This document shows, piece after piece, positions 35,215 to 48,403 of a stretch of 64,000 bases of DNA (position 1 is its first letter; every line of letters begins with the position of its first letter). Source of the DNA: Hydractinia symbiolongicarpus (Eukaryota; Cnidaria; Hydrozoa; Anthoathecata; Hydractiniidae); NCBI RefSeq assembly GCF_029227915.1, contig NC_079875.1, forward strand, positions 310,001-374,000, given 5' to 3'. Under the pieces are notes generated by a model, which did no database searches, was not told the DNA's origin, and was given only the letters and a program-made list of their open reading frames with translations. The position numbers were made by a program, and so were the translations under genes.

Positions 35215-38200
35215 TTTAAAAAATCGTTCGGGAAATGAGTTTACTCCCTGGGTACTTTCTTTTTATACTTTTGACTATACGGGCCGAGTCCGGGAGTTAC
35301 GGGAAGTCGCGGGTTTTCATTTGCCGGCGATTAAACTTCTTTTATTCAACGTCTCATCAAAAATGAAAATATTTTTAAAAACTACAAGTCTCATGGGCTT
35401 TAGTGGTGAAATTATAATTTAAAAAATCGTTCGGGAAATGAGTTTACTCCCTGGGTACTTTCTTTGTATACTTTTGACTATACGGGCCGAGTCCAGGGTT
35501 TACGTGAAATGGCGGGTTTTCGTTTGCCGGCGATTAAACTTCTTTTATTCAGAGTCTCATCAAAAATGAAAACATTTTTAAAAACTACAAGTCTCATGGG
35601 CTTTAGCGGTGAAATAATAATTTAAAAAATCGTTCGGGAAATGAGTTTACTCCCTGGGTACTATCTTTGTATACTTTTGACTATACAGGACAAGCCCGGG
35701 ATTTACGGGAAATCGCGGGTTTTCGTTTGCAGGCAAATAAACCTCTTTCATTAAGCGTCTCATTAAAAATGAAAACATTTTTGAAAACTACAAGTCTCAT
35801 GGGCTTTAGTGGTGAAATAATAGTTTAAAAAATCGTTCGGGAAATGAGTTTACTCCCTGGGTACTTTCTTTGTATACTTTTGACTATACGGGCCGAGTCT
35901 GGGATTTACGGGAAATCTCGGGTTTTCGTTTGCCGGCGATTAAACTTCTTTTATTCAGCGTCTCATCAAAAATGAATACATTTTTGAAAACTACAAGTCT
36001 CATGCGATTTAGTGGTGAAAAGATAATTTAAAAAATCGTTCTGGAAATGAGTTTACTCACAGGGTACTTTCTTTGTATACATTCGACTATACGAGACAAG
36101 CCTGGGATTTACGGGAAATCGCGGGTTTTCGTTTGCCGGCGATTAAGCCTCTTTCATTAAGCGTCTCAATAAAAATGAAAACATTTTTGAAAACTACAAG
36201 TCTCATGGGCTTTAGTGGTGGAAAGATAATTTAAAAAATCGTTCTGGAAATGAGTTTACTCACAGGGTACTTTCTTTGTATACATTCGACTATACGAGAC
36301 AAGCCCGGGATTTACGGGAAATCGCGGGTTTTCGTTTGCCGGCGATTAAGCCTCTTTCATTAAGCGTCTCAATAAAAATGAAAACATTTTTGAAAACTAC
36401 AAGTCTCATGGGCTTTAGTGGTGAAATAATAATTTAAAAAATCGTTCGGGAAAAGAGTTTACTCCCTGGATACTTTCTTTGTATACTTTTAACTATACGG
36501 GCCGAGTCTGGGCTTTACGGGAAATCTCAGGTTTTCGTTTGCCGGCGATTAAACTTCTTTTATTCAGCGTCTCATCAAAAATGAATACATTTTTGAAAAC
36601 TACAAGTCTCATGCGATTTAGTGGTGAAAAGATAATTTAAAAAATCGTTGTGGAAATGAGTTTACTCACAGGGTACTTTCTTTGTATACATTCGACTATA
36701 CGGGACAAGCCCGGGATTTACGGGAAATCGCGGGTTTTCGTTTGCCGGCGATTAAACCTCTTTCATTAAGCGTCTCATTAAAAATGAAAACATTTTTGAA
36801 AACTGCAAGTCTCATTCGTTCTAGTGGTGCAGAAATAATTTGAAAAATCGTTCGGGAAATGAGTTTACTCCCTGGGTACTTTCTTTTTATACTTTTGACT
36901 ATACGGGCCGAGTCCGGGAGTTACGGGAAGTCGCGGGTTTTCATTTGCCGGCGATTAAACTTCTTTTATTCAGCGTCTCATCAAAAATGAAAATATTTTT
37001 AAGAACTACAAGTCTCATGGGCTTTAGTGGTGAAATTATATTTTAAAAAATCGTTCGGGATATGAGTTTACTCCCTGGGTACTTTTTTGTATACTTTTGT
37101 CTTTACAGGCCGAGTCCGGGATTTACAGGAAATCGCAGGTTTTCGTTTGCCGGCGAATAAACTTCTTTTATTCAGCGTCTCATCAAAAATAAAAACATTT
37201 TTGAAAACTACAAGTCTCATGCGTTTTAGTGGTGAAAAAGTAATTTAAAAAATCGTTCGGGAAATGAGTTTACTCCCTGGCTACTTTCTTTGTATACTTT
37301 TGACTATACGGGCCGAGTCCAGGGTTTACGTGAAATGGCGGGTTTTCGTTTGCCGGCGATTAAACTTCTTTTATTCAGAGTCTCATCAAAAATGAAAACA
37401 TTTTTAAAAACTACAAGTCTCATGGGCTTTAACGGTGAAATAATAATTTAAAAAATCGTTCGGGAAATGAGTTTACTCCCTGGGTACTATCTTTGTATAC
37501 TTTTGACTTTACGGGCCGAGTCTGGGATTTACAGGAAATCGCAGGTTTTCGTTTGCTGGCGAATAAACTTCTTTTATTCAGCGTCTCATCAAAAATGAAA
37601 ACATTTTTGAAAACTACAAGTCTCATGCGTTTTAGTGGTGAAAAAGTAATTTAAAAAATCGTTCGGGAAATGAGTTTACTCCCTGGGTACTTTCTTTGTA
37701 TACTTTTGACTATACGGGCCGAGTCCAGGGTTTACGTGAAATGGCGGGTTTTCGTTTGCCGGCGATTAAACTTCTTTTATTCAGAGTCTCATCAAAAATG
37801 AAAACATTTTTAAAAACTACAAGTCTCATGGGCTTTAGCGGTGAAATAATAATTTAAAAAATCGTTCGGGAAATGAGTTTACTCCCTGGGTACTATCTTT
37901 GTATACTTTTGACTATACAGGACAAGCCCGGGATTTACGGGAAATCGCGGGTTTTCGTTTGCAGGCAATTAAACCTCTTTCATTAAGCGTCTCATTAAAA
38001 ATGAAAACATTTTTGAAAACTACAAGTCTCATGGGCTTTAGTGATGAAATAATAGTTTAAAAAATCGTTCGGGAAATGAGTTTACTCCCTGGGTACTTTC
38101 TTTGTATACTTTTGACTATACGGGCCGAGTCTGGGATTTACGGGAAATCTCGGGTTTTCGTTTGCCGGCGATTAAACTTCTTTTATTCAGCGTCTCATCA

Positions 38201-38460
38201 AAAATGAAAATATTTTTAAAAACTACAAGTCTCATGGGCTTTAGTGGTGAAATTATAATTTAAAAAATCGTTCGGGATATGAGTTTACTCCCTGGGTACT
38301 TTTTTGTATACTTTTGTCTTTACAGGCCGAGTCCGGGATTTACAGGAAATCGCAGGTTTTCGTTTGCTGGCGAATAAACTTCTTTTATTCAGCGTCTCAT
38401 CAAAAATGAAAACATTTTTGAAAACTACAAGTCTCATGCGTTTTAGTGGTGAAATAATAG
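35215..38460 (+). repeat. 16-mer HOR, copy 1 (3246 bp)
   Basis: It begins with an F reading TTTTTATAC and matches the next 3246 bases end to end. Private states shared only with copy 2 are GGGAAAAGAGTTTAC in E* (36449 and 39695) and TCGTTGTGGAAATG in B (36645 and 39891). The R-anchor F is at 36839. Period = 16 x 203 minus 2; two 202-bp C monomers account for the deficit. Confidence 0.93.
36839..37041 (+). repeat. Exemplar monomer, F subtype (R-anchor variant)
   Basis: Representative F monomer: it begins TTTGAAAAATCG directly after a B monomer ending GGTGCAGAAATAA, and carries GAGTTACGGGAAGTCGCGGG, GGTTTTCATTTGCC, and AAAATATTTTTAAGAAC. The TTTTTAAGAAC form is restricted to monomers starting near 21421, 30346, 34201, 36839, 40085 and 43128, which makes it a useful HOR phase marker. 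Other F copies read TTTTTAAAAAC. Confidence 0.9.
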
Positions 38461-41400
38461 TTTAAAAAATCGTTCGGGAAATGAGTTTACTCCCTGGGTA
38501 CTTTCTTTTTATACTTTTGACTATACGGGCCGAGTCCGGGAGTTACGGGAAGTCGCGGGTTTTCATTTGCCGGCGATTAAACTTCTTTTATTCAGCGTCT
38601 CATCAAAAATGAAAATATTTTTAAAAACTACAAGTCTCATGGGCTTTAGTGGTGAAATTATAATTTAAAAAATCGTTCGGGAAATGAGTTTACTCCCTGG
38701 GTACTTTCTTTGTATACTTTTGACTATACGGGCCGAGTCCAGGGTTTACGTGAAATGGCGGGTTTTCGTTTGCCGGCGATTAAACTTCTTTTATTCAGAG
38801 TCTCATCAAAAATGAAAACATTTTTAAAAACTACAAGTCTCATGGGCTTTAGCGGTGAAATAATAATTTAAAAAATCGTTCGGGAAATGAGTTTACTCCC
38901 TGGGTACTATCTTTGTATACTTTTGACTATACAGGACAAGCCCGGGATTTACGGGAAATCGCGGGTTTTCGTTTGCAGGCAAATAAACCTCTTTCATTAA
39001 GCGTCTCATTAAAAATGAAAACATTTTTGAAAACTACAAGTCTCATGGGCTTTAGTGGTGAAATAATAGTTTAAAAAATCGTTCGGGAAATGAGTTTACT
39101 CCCTGGGTACTTTCTTTGTATACTTTTGACTATACGGGCCGAGTCTGGGATTTACGGGAAATCTCAGGTTTTCGTTTGCCGGCGATTAAACTTCTTTTAT
39201 TCAGCGTCTCATCAAAAATGAATACATTTTTGAAAACTACAAGTCTCATGCGATTTAGTGGTGAAAAGATAATTTAAAAAATCGTTCTGGAAATGAGTTT
39301 ACTCACAGGGTACTTTCTTTGTATACATTCGACTATACGAGACAAGCCCGGGATTTACGGGAAATCGCGGGTTTTCGTTTGCCGGCGATTAAGCCTCTTT
39401 TATTAAGCGTCTCAATAAAAATGAAAACATTTTTGAAAACTACAAGTCTCATGGGCTTTAGTGGTGGAAAGATAATTTAAAAAATCGTTCTGGAAATGAG
39501 TTTACTCACAGGGTACTTTCTTTGTATACATTCGACTATACGAGACAAGCCCGGGATTTACGGGAAATCGCGGGTTTTCGTTTGCCGGCGATTAAGCCTC
39601 TTTCATTAAGCGTCTCAATAAAAATGAAAACATTTTTGAAAACTACAAGTCTCATGGGCTTTAGTGGTGAAATAATAATTTAAAAAATCGTTCGGGAAAA
39701 GAGTTTACTCCCTGGATACTTTCTTTGTATACTTTTAACTATACGGGCCGAGTCTGGGCTTTACGGGAAATCTCAGGTTTTCGTTTGCCGGCGATTAAAC
39801 TTCTTTTATTCAGCGTCTCATCAAAAATGAATACATTTTTGAAAACTACAAGTCTCATGCGATTTAGTGGTGAAAAGATAATTTAAAAAATCGTTGTGGA
39901 AATGAGTTTACTCACAGGGTACTTTCTTTGTATACATTCGACTATACGGGACAAGCCCGGGATTTACGGGAAATCGCGGGTTTTCGTTTGCCGGCGATTA
40001 AACCTCTTTCATTAAGCGTCTCATTAAAAATGAAAACATTTTTGAAAACTGCAAGTCTCATTCGTTCTAGTGGTGCAGAAATAATTTGAAAAATCGTTCG
40101 GGAAATGAGTTTACTCCCTGGGTACTTTCTTTTTATACTTTTGACTATACGGGCCGAGTCCGGGAGTTACGGGAAGTCGCGGGTTTTCATTTGCCGGCGA
40201 TTAAACTTCTTTTATTCAGCGTCTCATCAAAAATGAAAATATTTTTAAGAACTACAAGTCTCATGGGCTTTAGTGGTGAAATTATATTTTAAAAAATCGT
40301 TCGGGATATGAGTTTACTCCCTGGGTACTTTTTTGTATACTTTTGTCTTTACAGGCCGAGTCCGGGATTTACAGGAAATCGCAGGTTTTCGTTTGCCGGC
40401 GAATAAACTTCTTTTATTCAGCGTCTCATCAAAAATAAAAACATTTTTGAAAACTACAAGTCTCATGCGTTTTAGTGGTGAAAAAGTAATTTAAAAAATC
40501 GTTCGGGAAATGAGTTTACTCCCTGGCTACTTTCTTTGTATACTTTTGACTATACGGGCCGAGTCCAGGGTTTACGTGAAATGGCGGGTTTTCGTTTGCC
40601 GGCGATTAAACTTCTTTTATTCAGAGTCTCATCAAAAATGAAAACATTTTTAAAAACTACAAGTCTCATGGGCTTTAACGGTGAAATAATAATTTAAAAA
40701 ATCGTTCGGGAAATGAGTTTACTCCCTGGGTACTATCTTTGTATACTTTTGACTTTACGGGCCGAGTCTGGGATTTACAGGAAATCGCAGGTTTTCGTTT
40801 GCTGGCGAATAAACTTCTTTTATTCAGCGTCTCATCAAAAATGAAAACATTTTTGAAAACTACAAGTCTCATGCGTTTTAGTGGTGAAAAAGTAATTTAA
40901 AAAATCGTTCGGGAAATGAGTTTACTCCCTGGGTACTTTCTTTGTATACTTTTGACTATACGGGCCGAGTCCAGGGTTTACGTGAAATGGCGGGTTTTCG
41001 TTTGCCGGCGATTAAACTTCTTTTATTCAGAGTCTCATCAAAAATGAAAACATTTTTAAAAACTACAAGTCTCATGGGCTTTAGGGGTGAAATAATAATT
41101 TAAAAAATCGTTCGGGAAATGAGTTTACTCCCTGGGTACTATCTTTGTATACTTTTGACTATACAGGACAAGCCCGGGATTTACGGGAAATCGCGGGTTT
41201 TCGTTTGCAGGCAATTAAACCTCTTTCATTAAGCGTCTCATTAAAAATGAAAACATTTTTGAAAACTACAAGTCTCATGGGCTTTAGTGGTGAAATAATA
41301 GTTTAAAAAATCGTTCGGGAAATGAGTTTACTCCCTGGGTACTTTCTTTGTATACTTTTGACTATACGGGCCGAGTCTGGGATTTACGGGAAATCTCGGG

Positions 41401-41706
41401 TTTTCGTTTGCCGGCGATTAAACTTCTTTTATTCAGCGTCTCATCAAAAATGAAAATATTTTTAAAAACTACAAGTCTCATGGGCTTTAGTGGTGAAATT
41501 ATAATTTAAAAAATCGTTCGGGATATGAGTTTACTCCCTGGGTACTTTTTTGTATACTTTTGTCTTTACAGGCCGAGTCCGGGATTTACAGGAAATCGCA
41601 GGTTTTCGTTTGCTGGCGAATAAACTTCTTTTATTCAGCGTCTCATCAAAAATGAAAACATTTTTGAAAACTACAAGTCTCATGCGTTTTAGTGGTGAAA
41701 AAGTAA
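38461..41706 (+). repeat. 16-mer HOR, copy 2 (3246 bp)
   Basis: Near-identical to copy 1: I noticed fewer than a dozen differences by eye, such as TTCAGCGTCTC for TTCAACGTCTC in the first monomer, TCTTTTATTAAG for TCTTTCATTAAG near 39397, and TTAGGGGTG for TTAGCGGTG near 41082. R-anchor F at 40085, E* at 39679. Confidence 0.93.
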
Positions 41707-44547
41707 TTTAAAAAATCGTTCGGGAAATGAGTTTTCTCCCTGGGTACTTTCTTTGTATACTTTTGACTATACGGGCCGAGTCCTGGGTTTACGTGAAATG
41801 GCGGGTTTTCGTTTGCCGGCGATTAAACTTCTTTTATTCAGAGTCTCATCAAAAATGAAAACATTTTTAAAAACTACAAGTCTCATGGGCTTTAGCGGTG
41901 AAATAATAATTTAAAAAATCGTTCGGGAAATGAGTTTACTCCCTGGGTACTATCTTTGTATACTTTTGACTATACAGGACAAGCCCGGGATTTACGGGAA
42001 ATCGCGGGTTTTCGTTTGCAGGCAATTAAACCTCTTTCATTAAGCGTCTCATTAAAAATGAAAACATTTTTGAAAACTACAAGTCTCATGGGCTTTAGTG
42101 GTGAAATAATAGTTTAAAAAATCGTTCGGGAAATGAGTTTACTCCCTGGGTACTTTCTTTGTATACTTTTGACTATACGGGCCGAGTCTGGGATTTACGG
42201 GAAATCTCGGGTTTTCGTTTGCCGGCGATTAAACTTCTTTTATTCAGCGTCTCATCAAAAATGAATACATTTTTGAAAACTACAAGTCTCATGCGATTTA
42301 GTGGTGAAAAGATAATTTAAAAAATCGATCTGGAAATGAGTTTACTCACAGGGTACTTTCTTTGTATACATTCGACTATACGAGACAAGCCCGGGATTTA
42401 CGGGAAATCGCGGGTTTTCGTTTGCCGGCGATTAAGCCTCTTTCATTAAGCGTCTCAATAAAAATGAAAACATTTTTGAAAACTACAAGTCTCATGGGCT
42501 TTAGTGGTGGAAAGATAATTTAAAAAATCGTTCTGGAAATGAGTTTACTCACAGGGTACTTTCTTTGTATACATTCGACTATACGAGACAAGCCCGGGAT
42601 TTACGGGAAATCGCGGGTTTTCGTTTGCCGGCGATTAAGCCTCTTTCATTAAGCGTCTCAATAAAAATGAAAACATTTTTGAAAACTACAAGTCTCATGG
42701 GCTTTAGTGGTGAAATAATAATTTAAAAAATCGTTCGGGAAATGAGTTTACTCCCTGGATACTTTCTTTGTATACTTTTAACTATACGGGCCGAGTCTGG
42801 GCTTTACGGGAAATCTCAGGTTTTCGTTTGCCGGCGATTGAACTTCTTTTATTCAGCGTCTCATCAAAAATGAATACATTTTTGAAAACTACAAGTCTCA
42901 TGCGATTTAGTGGTGAAAAGATAATTTAAAAAATCGTTCTGGAAATGAGTTTACTCACAGGGTACTTTCTTTGTATACATTCGACTATACGGGACAAGCC
43001 CGGGATTTACGGGAAATCGCGGGTTTTCGTTTGCCGGCGATTAAACCTCTTTCATTAAGCGTCTCATTAAAAATGAAAACATTTTTGAAAACTGCAAGTC
43101 TCATTCGTTCTAGTGGTGCAGAAATAATTTGAAAAATCGTTCGGGAAATGAGTTTACTCCCTGGGTACTTTCTTTTTATACTTTTGACTATACGGGCCGA
43201 GTCCGGGAGTTACGGGAAGTCGCGGGTTTTCATTTGCCGGCGATTAAACTTCTTTTATTCAGCGTCTCATCAAAAATGAAAATATTTTTAAGAACTACAA
43301 GTCTCATGGGCTTTAGTGGTGAAATTATATTTTAAAAAATCGTTCGGGATATGAGTTTACTCCCTGGGTACTTTTTTGTATACTTTTGTCTTTACAGGCC
43401 GAGTCCGGGATTTACAGGAAATCGCAGGTTTTCGTTTGCCGGCGAATAAACTTCTTTTATTCAGCGTCTCATCAAAAATAAAAACATTTTTGAAAACTAC
43501 AAGTCTCATGCGTTTTAGTGGTGAAAAAGTAATTTAAAAAATCGTTCGGGAAATGAGTTTACTCCCTGGCTACTTTCTTTGTATACTTTTGACTATACGG
43601 GCCGAGTCCAGGGTTTACGTGAAATGGCGGGTTTTCGTTTGCCGGCGATTAAACTTCTTTTATTCAGAGTCTCATCAAAAATGAAAACATTTTTAAAAAC
43701 TACAAGTCTCATGGGCTTTAACGGTGAAATAATAATTTAAAAAATCGTTCGGGAAATGAGTTTACTCCCTGGGTACTATCTTTGTATACTTTTGACTTTA
43801 CGGGCCGAGTCTGGGATTTACAGGAAATCGCAGGTTTTCGTTTGCTGGCGAATAAACTTCTTTTATTCAGCGTCTCATCAAAAATGAAAACATTTTTGAA
43901 AACTACAAGTCTCATGCGTTTTAGTGGTGAAAAAGTAATTTAAAAAATCGTTCGGGAAATGAGTTTACTCCCTGGGTACTTTCTTTGTATACTTTTGACT
44001 ATACGGGCCGAGTCCAGGGTTTACGTGAAATGGCGGGTTTTCGTTTGCCGGCGATTAAACTTCTTTTATTCAGAGTCTCATCAAAAATGAAAACATTTTT
44101 AAAAACTACAAGTCTCATGGGCTTTAGCGGTGAAATAATAATTTAAAAAATCGTTCGGGAAATGAGTTTACTCCCTGGGTACTATCTTTGTATACTTTTG
44201 ACTATACAGGACAAGCCCGGGATTTACGGGAAATCGCGGGTTTTCGTTTGCAGGCAATTAAACCTCTTTCATTAAGCGTCTCATTAAAAATGAAAACATT
44301 TTTGAAAACTACAAGTCTCATGGGCTTTAGTGGTGAAATAATAGTTTAAAAAATCGTTCGGGAAATGAGTTTACTCCCTGGGTACTTTCTTTGTATACTT
44401 TTGACTATACGGGCCGAGTCTGGGATTTACGGGAAATCTCGGGTTTTCGTTTGCCGGCGATTAAACTTCTTTTATTCAGCGTCTCATCAAAAATGAATAC
44501 ATTTTTGAAAACTACAAGTCTCATGCGATTTAGTGGTGAAAAGATAA
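41707..44547 (+). repeat. 16-mer HOR, copy 3, shortened
   Basis: It lacks the first F monomer (the 41707 monomer aligns to 38664), giving a 3043-base spacing between R-anchors at 40085 and 43128. The states GGGAAAAGAG and TCGTTGTGG of copies 1 and 2 are absent here. It follows copy 2 until the E monomer at 44345, which from about 44.5 kb carries ATGAATACA where copy 2 has ATGAAAATATTTT. The array then jumps to an earlier point of the HOR. Confidence 0.88.
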
Positions 44548-45359
44548 TTTAAAAAATCGTTCTGGAAATGAGTTTACTCACAGGGTACTTTCTTTGTATA
44601 CATTCGACTATACGAGACAAGCCCGGGATTTACGGGAAATCGCGGGTTTTCGTTTGCCGGCGATTAAGCCTCTTTCATTAAGCGTCTCAATAAAAATGAA
44701 AACATTTTTGAAAACTACAAGTCTCATGGGCTTTAGTGGTGAAAAGATAATTTAAAAAATCGTTCTGGAAATGAGTTTACTCACAGGGTACTTTCTTTGT
44801 ATACATTCGACTATACGAGACCAGCCCGGGATTTACGGGAAATCGCGGGTTTTCGTTTGCCGGCGATTAAGCCTCTTTCATTAAGCGTCTCAATAAAAAT
44901 GAAAACATTTTTGAAAACTACAAGTCTCATGGGCTTTAGTGGTGAAATAATAATTTAAAAAATCGTTCGGGAAATGAGTTTACTCCCTGGATACTTTCTT
45001 TGTATACTTTTAACTATACGGGCCGAGTCTGGGCTTTACGGGAAATCTCAGGTTTTCGTTTGCCGGCGATTAAACTTCTTTTATTCAGCGTCTCATCAAA
45101 AATGAATACATTTTTAAAAACTACAAGTCTCATGCGATTTAGTGGTGAAAAGATAATTTAAAAAATCGTTCTGGAAATGAGTTTACTCACAGGGTACTTT
45201 CTTTGTATACATTCGACTATACGGGACAAGCCCGGGATTTACGGGAAATCGCTGGTTTTCGTTTGCCGGCGATTAAACCTCTTTCATTAAGCGTCTCATT
45301 AAAAATGAAAACATTTTTGAAAACTGCAAGTCTCATTCGTTCTAGTGGTGCAGAAATAA
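44548..45359 (+). repeat. 4-mer HOR B B E* B, copy 1 (812 bp)
   Basis: Monomers start at 44548, 44751, 44954 and 45157. Both B copies at the left read CTATACGAGAC. The unit ends with B and GGTGCAGAAATAATTTG. Confidence 0.87.
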
Positions 45360-46171
45360 TTTGAAAAATCGTTCGGGAAATGAGTTTACTCACAGGGTAC
45401 TTTCTTTGTATACATTCGACTATACGAGACAAGCCCGGGATTTACGGGAAATCGCGGGTTTTCGTTTGCCGGCGATTAAGCCTCTTTCATTAAGCGTCTC
45501 AATAAAAATGAAAACATTTTTGAAAACTACAAGTCTCATGGGCTTTAGTGGTGAAAAGATAATTTAAAAAATCGTTCTGGAAATGAGTTTACTCACAGGG
45601 TACTTTCTTTGTATACATTCGACTATACGAGACAAGCCCGGGATTTACGGGAAATCGCGGGTTTTCGTTTGCCGGCGATTAAGCCTCTTTCATTAAGCGT
45701 CTCAATAAAAATGAAAACATTTTTGAAAACTACAAGTCTCATGGGCTTTAGTGGTGAAATAATAATTTAAAAAATCGTTCGGGAAATGAGTTTACTCCCT
45801 GGATACTTTCTTTGTATACTTTTAACTATACGGGCCGAGTCTGGGCTTTACGGGAAATCTCAGGTTTTCGTTTGCCGGCGATTAAACTTCTTTTATTCAG
45901 CGTCTCATCAAAAATGAATACATTTTTAAAAACTACAAGTCTCATGCGATTTAGTGGTGAAAAGATAATTTAAAAAATCGTTCTGGAAATGAGTTTACTC
46001 ACAGGGTACTTTCTTTGTATACATTCGACTATACGGGACAAGCCCGGGATTTACGGGAAATCGCGGGTTTTCGTTTGCCGGCGATTAAACCTCTTTCATT
46101 AAGCGTCTCATTAAAAATGAAAACATTTTTGAAAACTGCAAGTCTCATTCGTTCTAGTGGTGCAGAAATAA
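45360..46171 (+). repeat. 4-mer HOR B B E* B, copy 2 (812 bp)
   Basis: Constant offset of 812 from copy 1. Its first monomer starts TTTGAAAAATCGTTCGGG as F does, then becomes B at ACTCACAGGG, so an F start has been joined to a B body where the R-anchor F would be expected (43128 + 2232 = 45360). Confidence 0.87.
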
Positions 46172-46577
46172 TTTGAAAAATCGTTCGGGAAATGAGTTTA
46201 CTCCCTGGCTACTTTCTTTGTATACTTTTGACTATACGGGCCGAGTCCAGGGTTTACGTGAAATGGCGGGTTTTCGTTTGTCGGCGATTAAACTTCTTTT
46301 ATTCAGAGTCTCATCAAAAATGAAAACATTTTTAAAAACTACAAGTCTCATGGGTTTTAACGGTGAAATAATAATTTAAAAAATCGTTCGGGAAATGAGT
46401 TTACTCCCTGGGTACTATCTTTGTATACTTTTGACTTTACGGGCCGAGTCTGGGATTTACTGGAAATCGCAGGTTTTCGTTTGCCGGCGATTAAACTTCT
46501 TTTATTCAGCGTCTCATCAAAAATGAATACATTTTTAAAAACTACAAGTCTCATGCGATTTAGTGGTGAAAAGATAA
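45969..46577 (+). repeat. 3-mer HOR B D E', copy 1 (609 bp)
   Basis: B at 45969, D at 46172 (CCTGGCTACTTTC, GTTTACGTGAAATGGCGGG, TTTGTCGGCG) and E' at about 46375 (TACTATCTTTG with ATGAATACA). It overlaps the end of the preceding 4-mer unit. It recurs at offset 609. Confidence 0.82.
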
Positions 46578-47389
46578 TTTAAAAAATCGTTCTGGAAATG
46601 AGTTTACTCACAGGGTACTTTCTTTGTATACATTCGACTATACGGGACAAGCCCGGGATTTACGGGAAATCGCGGGTTTTCGTTTGCCGGCGATTAAACC
46701 TCTTTCATTAAGCGTCTCATTAAAAATGAAAACATTTTTGAAAACTGCAAGTCTCATTCGTTCTAGTGGTGCAGAAATAATTTGAAAAATCGTTCGGGAA
46801 ATGAGTTTACTCCCTGGCTACTTTCTTTGTATACTTTTGACTATACGGGCCGAGTCCAGGGTTTACGTGAAATGGCGGGTTTTCGTTTGTCGGCGATTAA
46901 ACTTCTTTTATTCAGCGTCTCATCAAAAATGAAAACATTATTAAAAACTAAAAGTCTCATGGGCTTTAGTGGTGAAATAATAGTTTAAAAAATCGTTCGG
47001 GAAATGAGTTTACTCCCTGGGTACTTTCTTTGTATACTTTTGACTATACGGGCCGAGTCTGGGATTTACGGGAAATATCGGGTTTTCGTTTACCGGCAAT
47101 TAAACTTCTTTTATTCAGCGTCTCATCAAAAATGAATACATTTTTGAAAACTACAAGTCTCATGCGATTTAGTGGTGAAAAGATAATTTAAAAAATCGTT
47201 CTGGAAATGAGTTTACTCACAGGGTACTTTCTTTGTATACATTCGACTATACGGGACAAGCCCGGGATTTACGGGAAATCGCGGGTTTTCGTTTGCCGGA
47301 GATTAAGCCTCTTTCATTAAGCGTCTCAATAAAAATGAAAACATTTTTGAAAACTACAAGTCTCATGGGCTTTAGTGGTGAAATAATAA
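46578..47389 (+). repeat. 3-mer copy 2 (partial), then E and B
   Basis: B at 46578 and D at 46781 follow the previous trimer to about 46.91 kb, where TTCAGAGTCTC becomes TTCAGCGTCTC and AAAACATTATTAAAAAC with CTAAAAGTC appears. An E (AAATATCGGG, TTTACCGGCAATTAAAC) and a B (GCCGGAGATTAAGCC) complete the stretch. Confidence 0.78.
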
Positions 47390-48403
47390 TTTAAAAAATC
47401 GTTCGGGAAATGAGTTTACTCCCTGGGTACTTTCTTTGTATACTTTTAACTATACGGGCCGAGTCTGGGATTTACGGGAAATCTCAGGTTTTCGTTTGCC
47501 GGCGATTAAACTTCTTTTATTCAGCGTCTCATCAAAAATGAATACATTTTTGAAAACTACAAGTCTCATGCGATTTAGTGGTGAAAAGATAATTTAAAAA
47601 ATCGTTCTGGAAATGAGTTTACTCACAGGGTACTTTCTTTGTATACATTCGACTATACGGGACAAGCCCGGGATTTACGGGAAATCGCGGATTCTCGTTT
47701 GCCGGCGATTAAACCTCTTTCATTAAGCGTCTCATTAAAAATGAAAACATTTTTGAAAACTGCAAGTCTCATTCGTTCTGGTGGTGCAGAAATAATTTGA
47801 AAAATCGTTCGGGAAATGAGTTTACTCCCTGGGTACTTTCTTTTTATACTTTTGACTATACGGGCCGAGTCCGGGAGTTACGGGAAGTCGCGGGTTTTCA
47901 GTTGCCGGCGATTAAACTTCTTTTATTCAGCGTCTCATCAAAAATGAAAATATTTTTAAAAACTACAAGTCTCATGGGCTTTAGTGGTGAAATTATAATT
48001 TAAAAAATCGTTCGGGATATGGGTTTACTCCCTGGGTACTTTTTTGTATACTTTTGTCTTTACAGGCCGAGTCCGGGATTTACAGGAAATCGCAGGTTTT
48101 CGTTTGCCGGCGAATAAACTTCTTTTATTCAGCGTCTCATCAAAAATGAAAACATTTTTGAAAACTACAAGTCTCATGCGTTTTAGTGGTGAAAAAGTAA
48201 TTTAAAAAATCGTTCGGGAAATGAGTTTACTCCCTGGGTACTATCTTTGTATACTTTTGACTATACAGGACAAGCCCGGGATTTACGGGAAATCGCGGGT
48301 TTTCGTTTGCAGGCAATTAAACCTCTTTCATTAAGCGTCTCATTAAAAATGAAAACATTTTTGAAAACTACAAGTCTCATGGGCTTTAGTGGTGAAATAA
48401 TAA
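47390..48403 (+). repeat. HOR series unit 1 (5-mer, 1014 bp)
   Basis: First of five consecutive units that open with an E reading TAACTATACGGGCC, then B with CGGATTYTCG, then F or C. Unit starts are 47390, 48404, 49824, 51244 and 52663. One 202-bp C makes it 1014 and not 1015. Confidence 0.87.

Noticed and set aside
35215-44547. Near-identical 16-mer copies as an assembly artefact
   Set aside because: Copies differ at scattered positions and the third has a different length, which does not look like a simple collapse or false duplication. It cannot be excluded without the reads.
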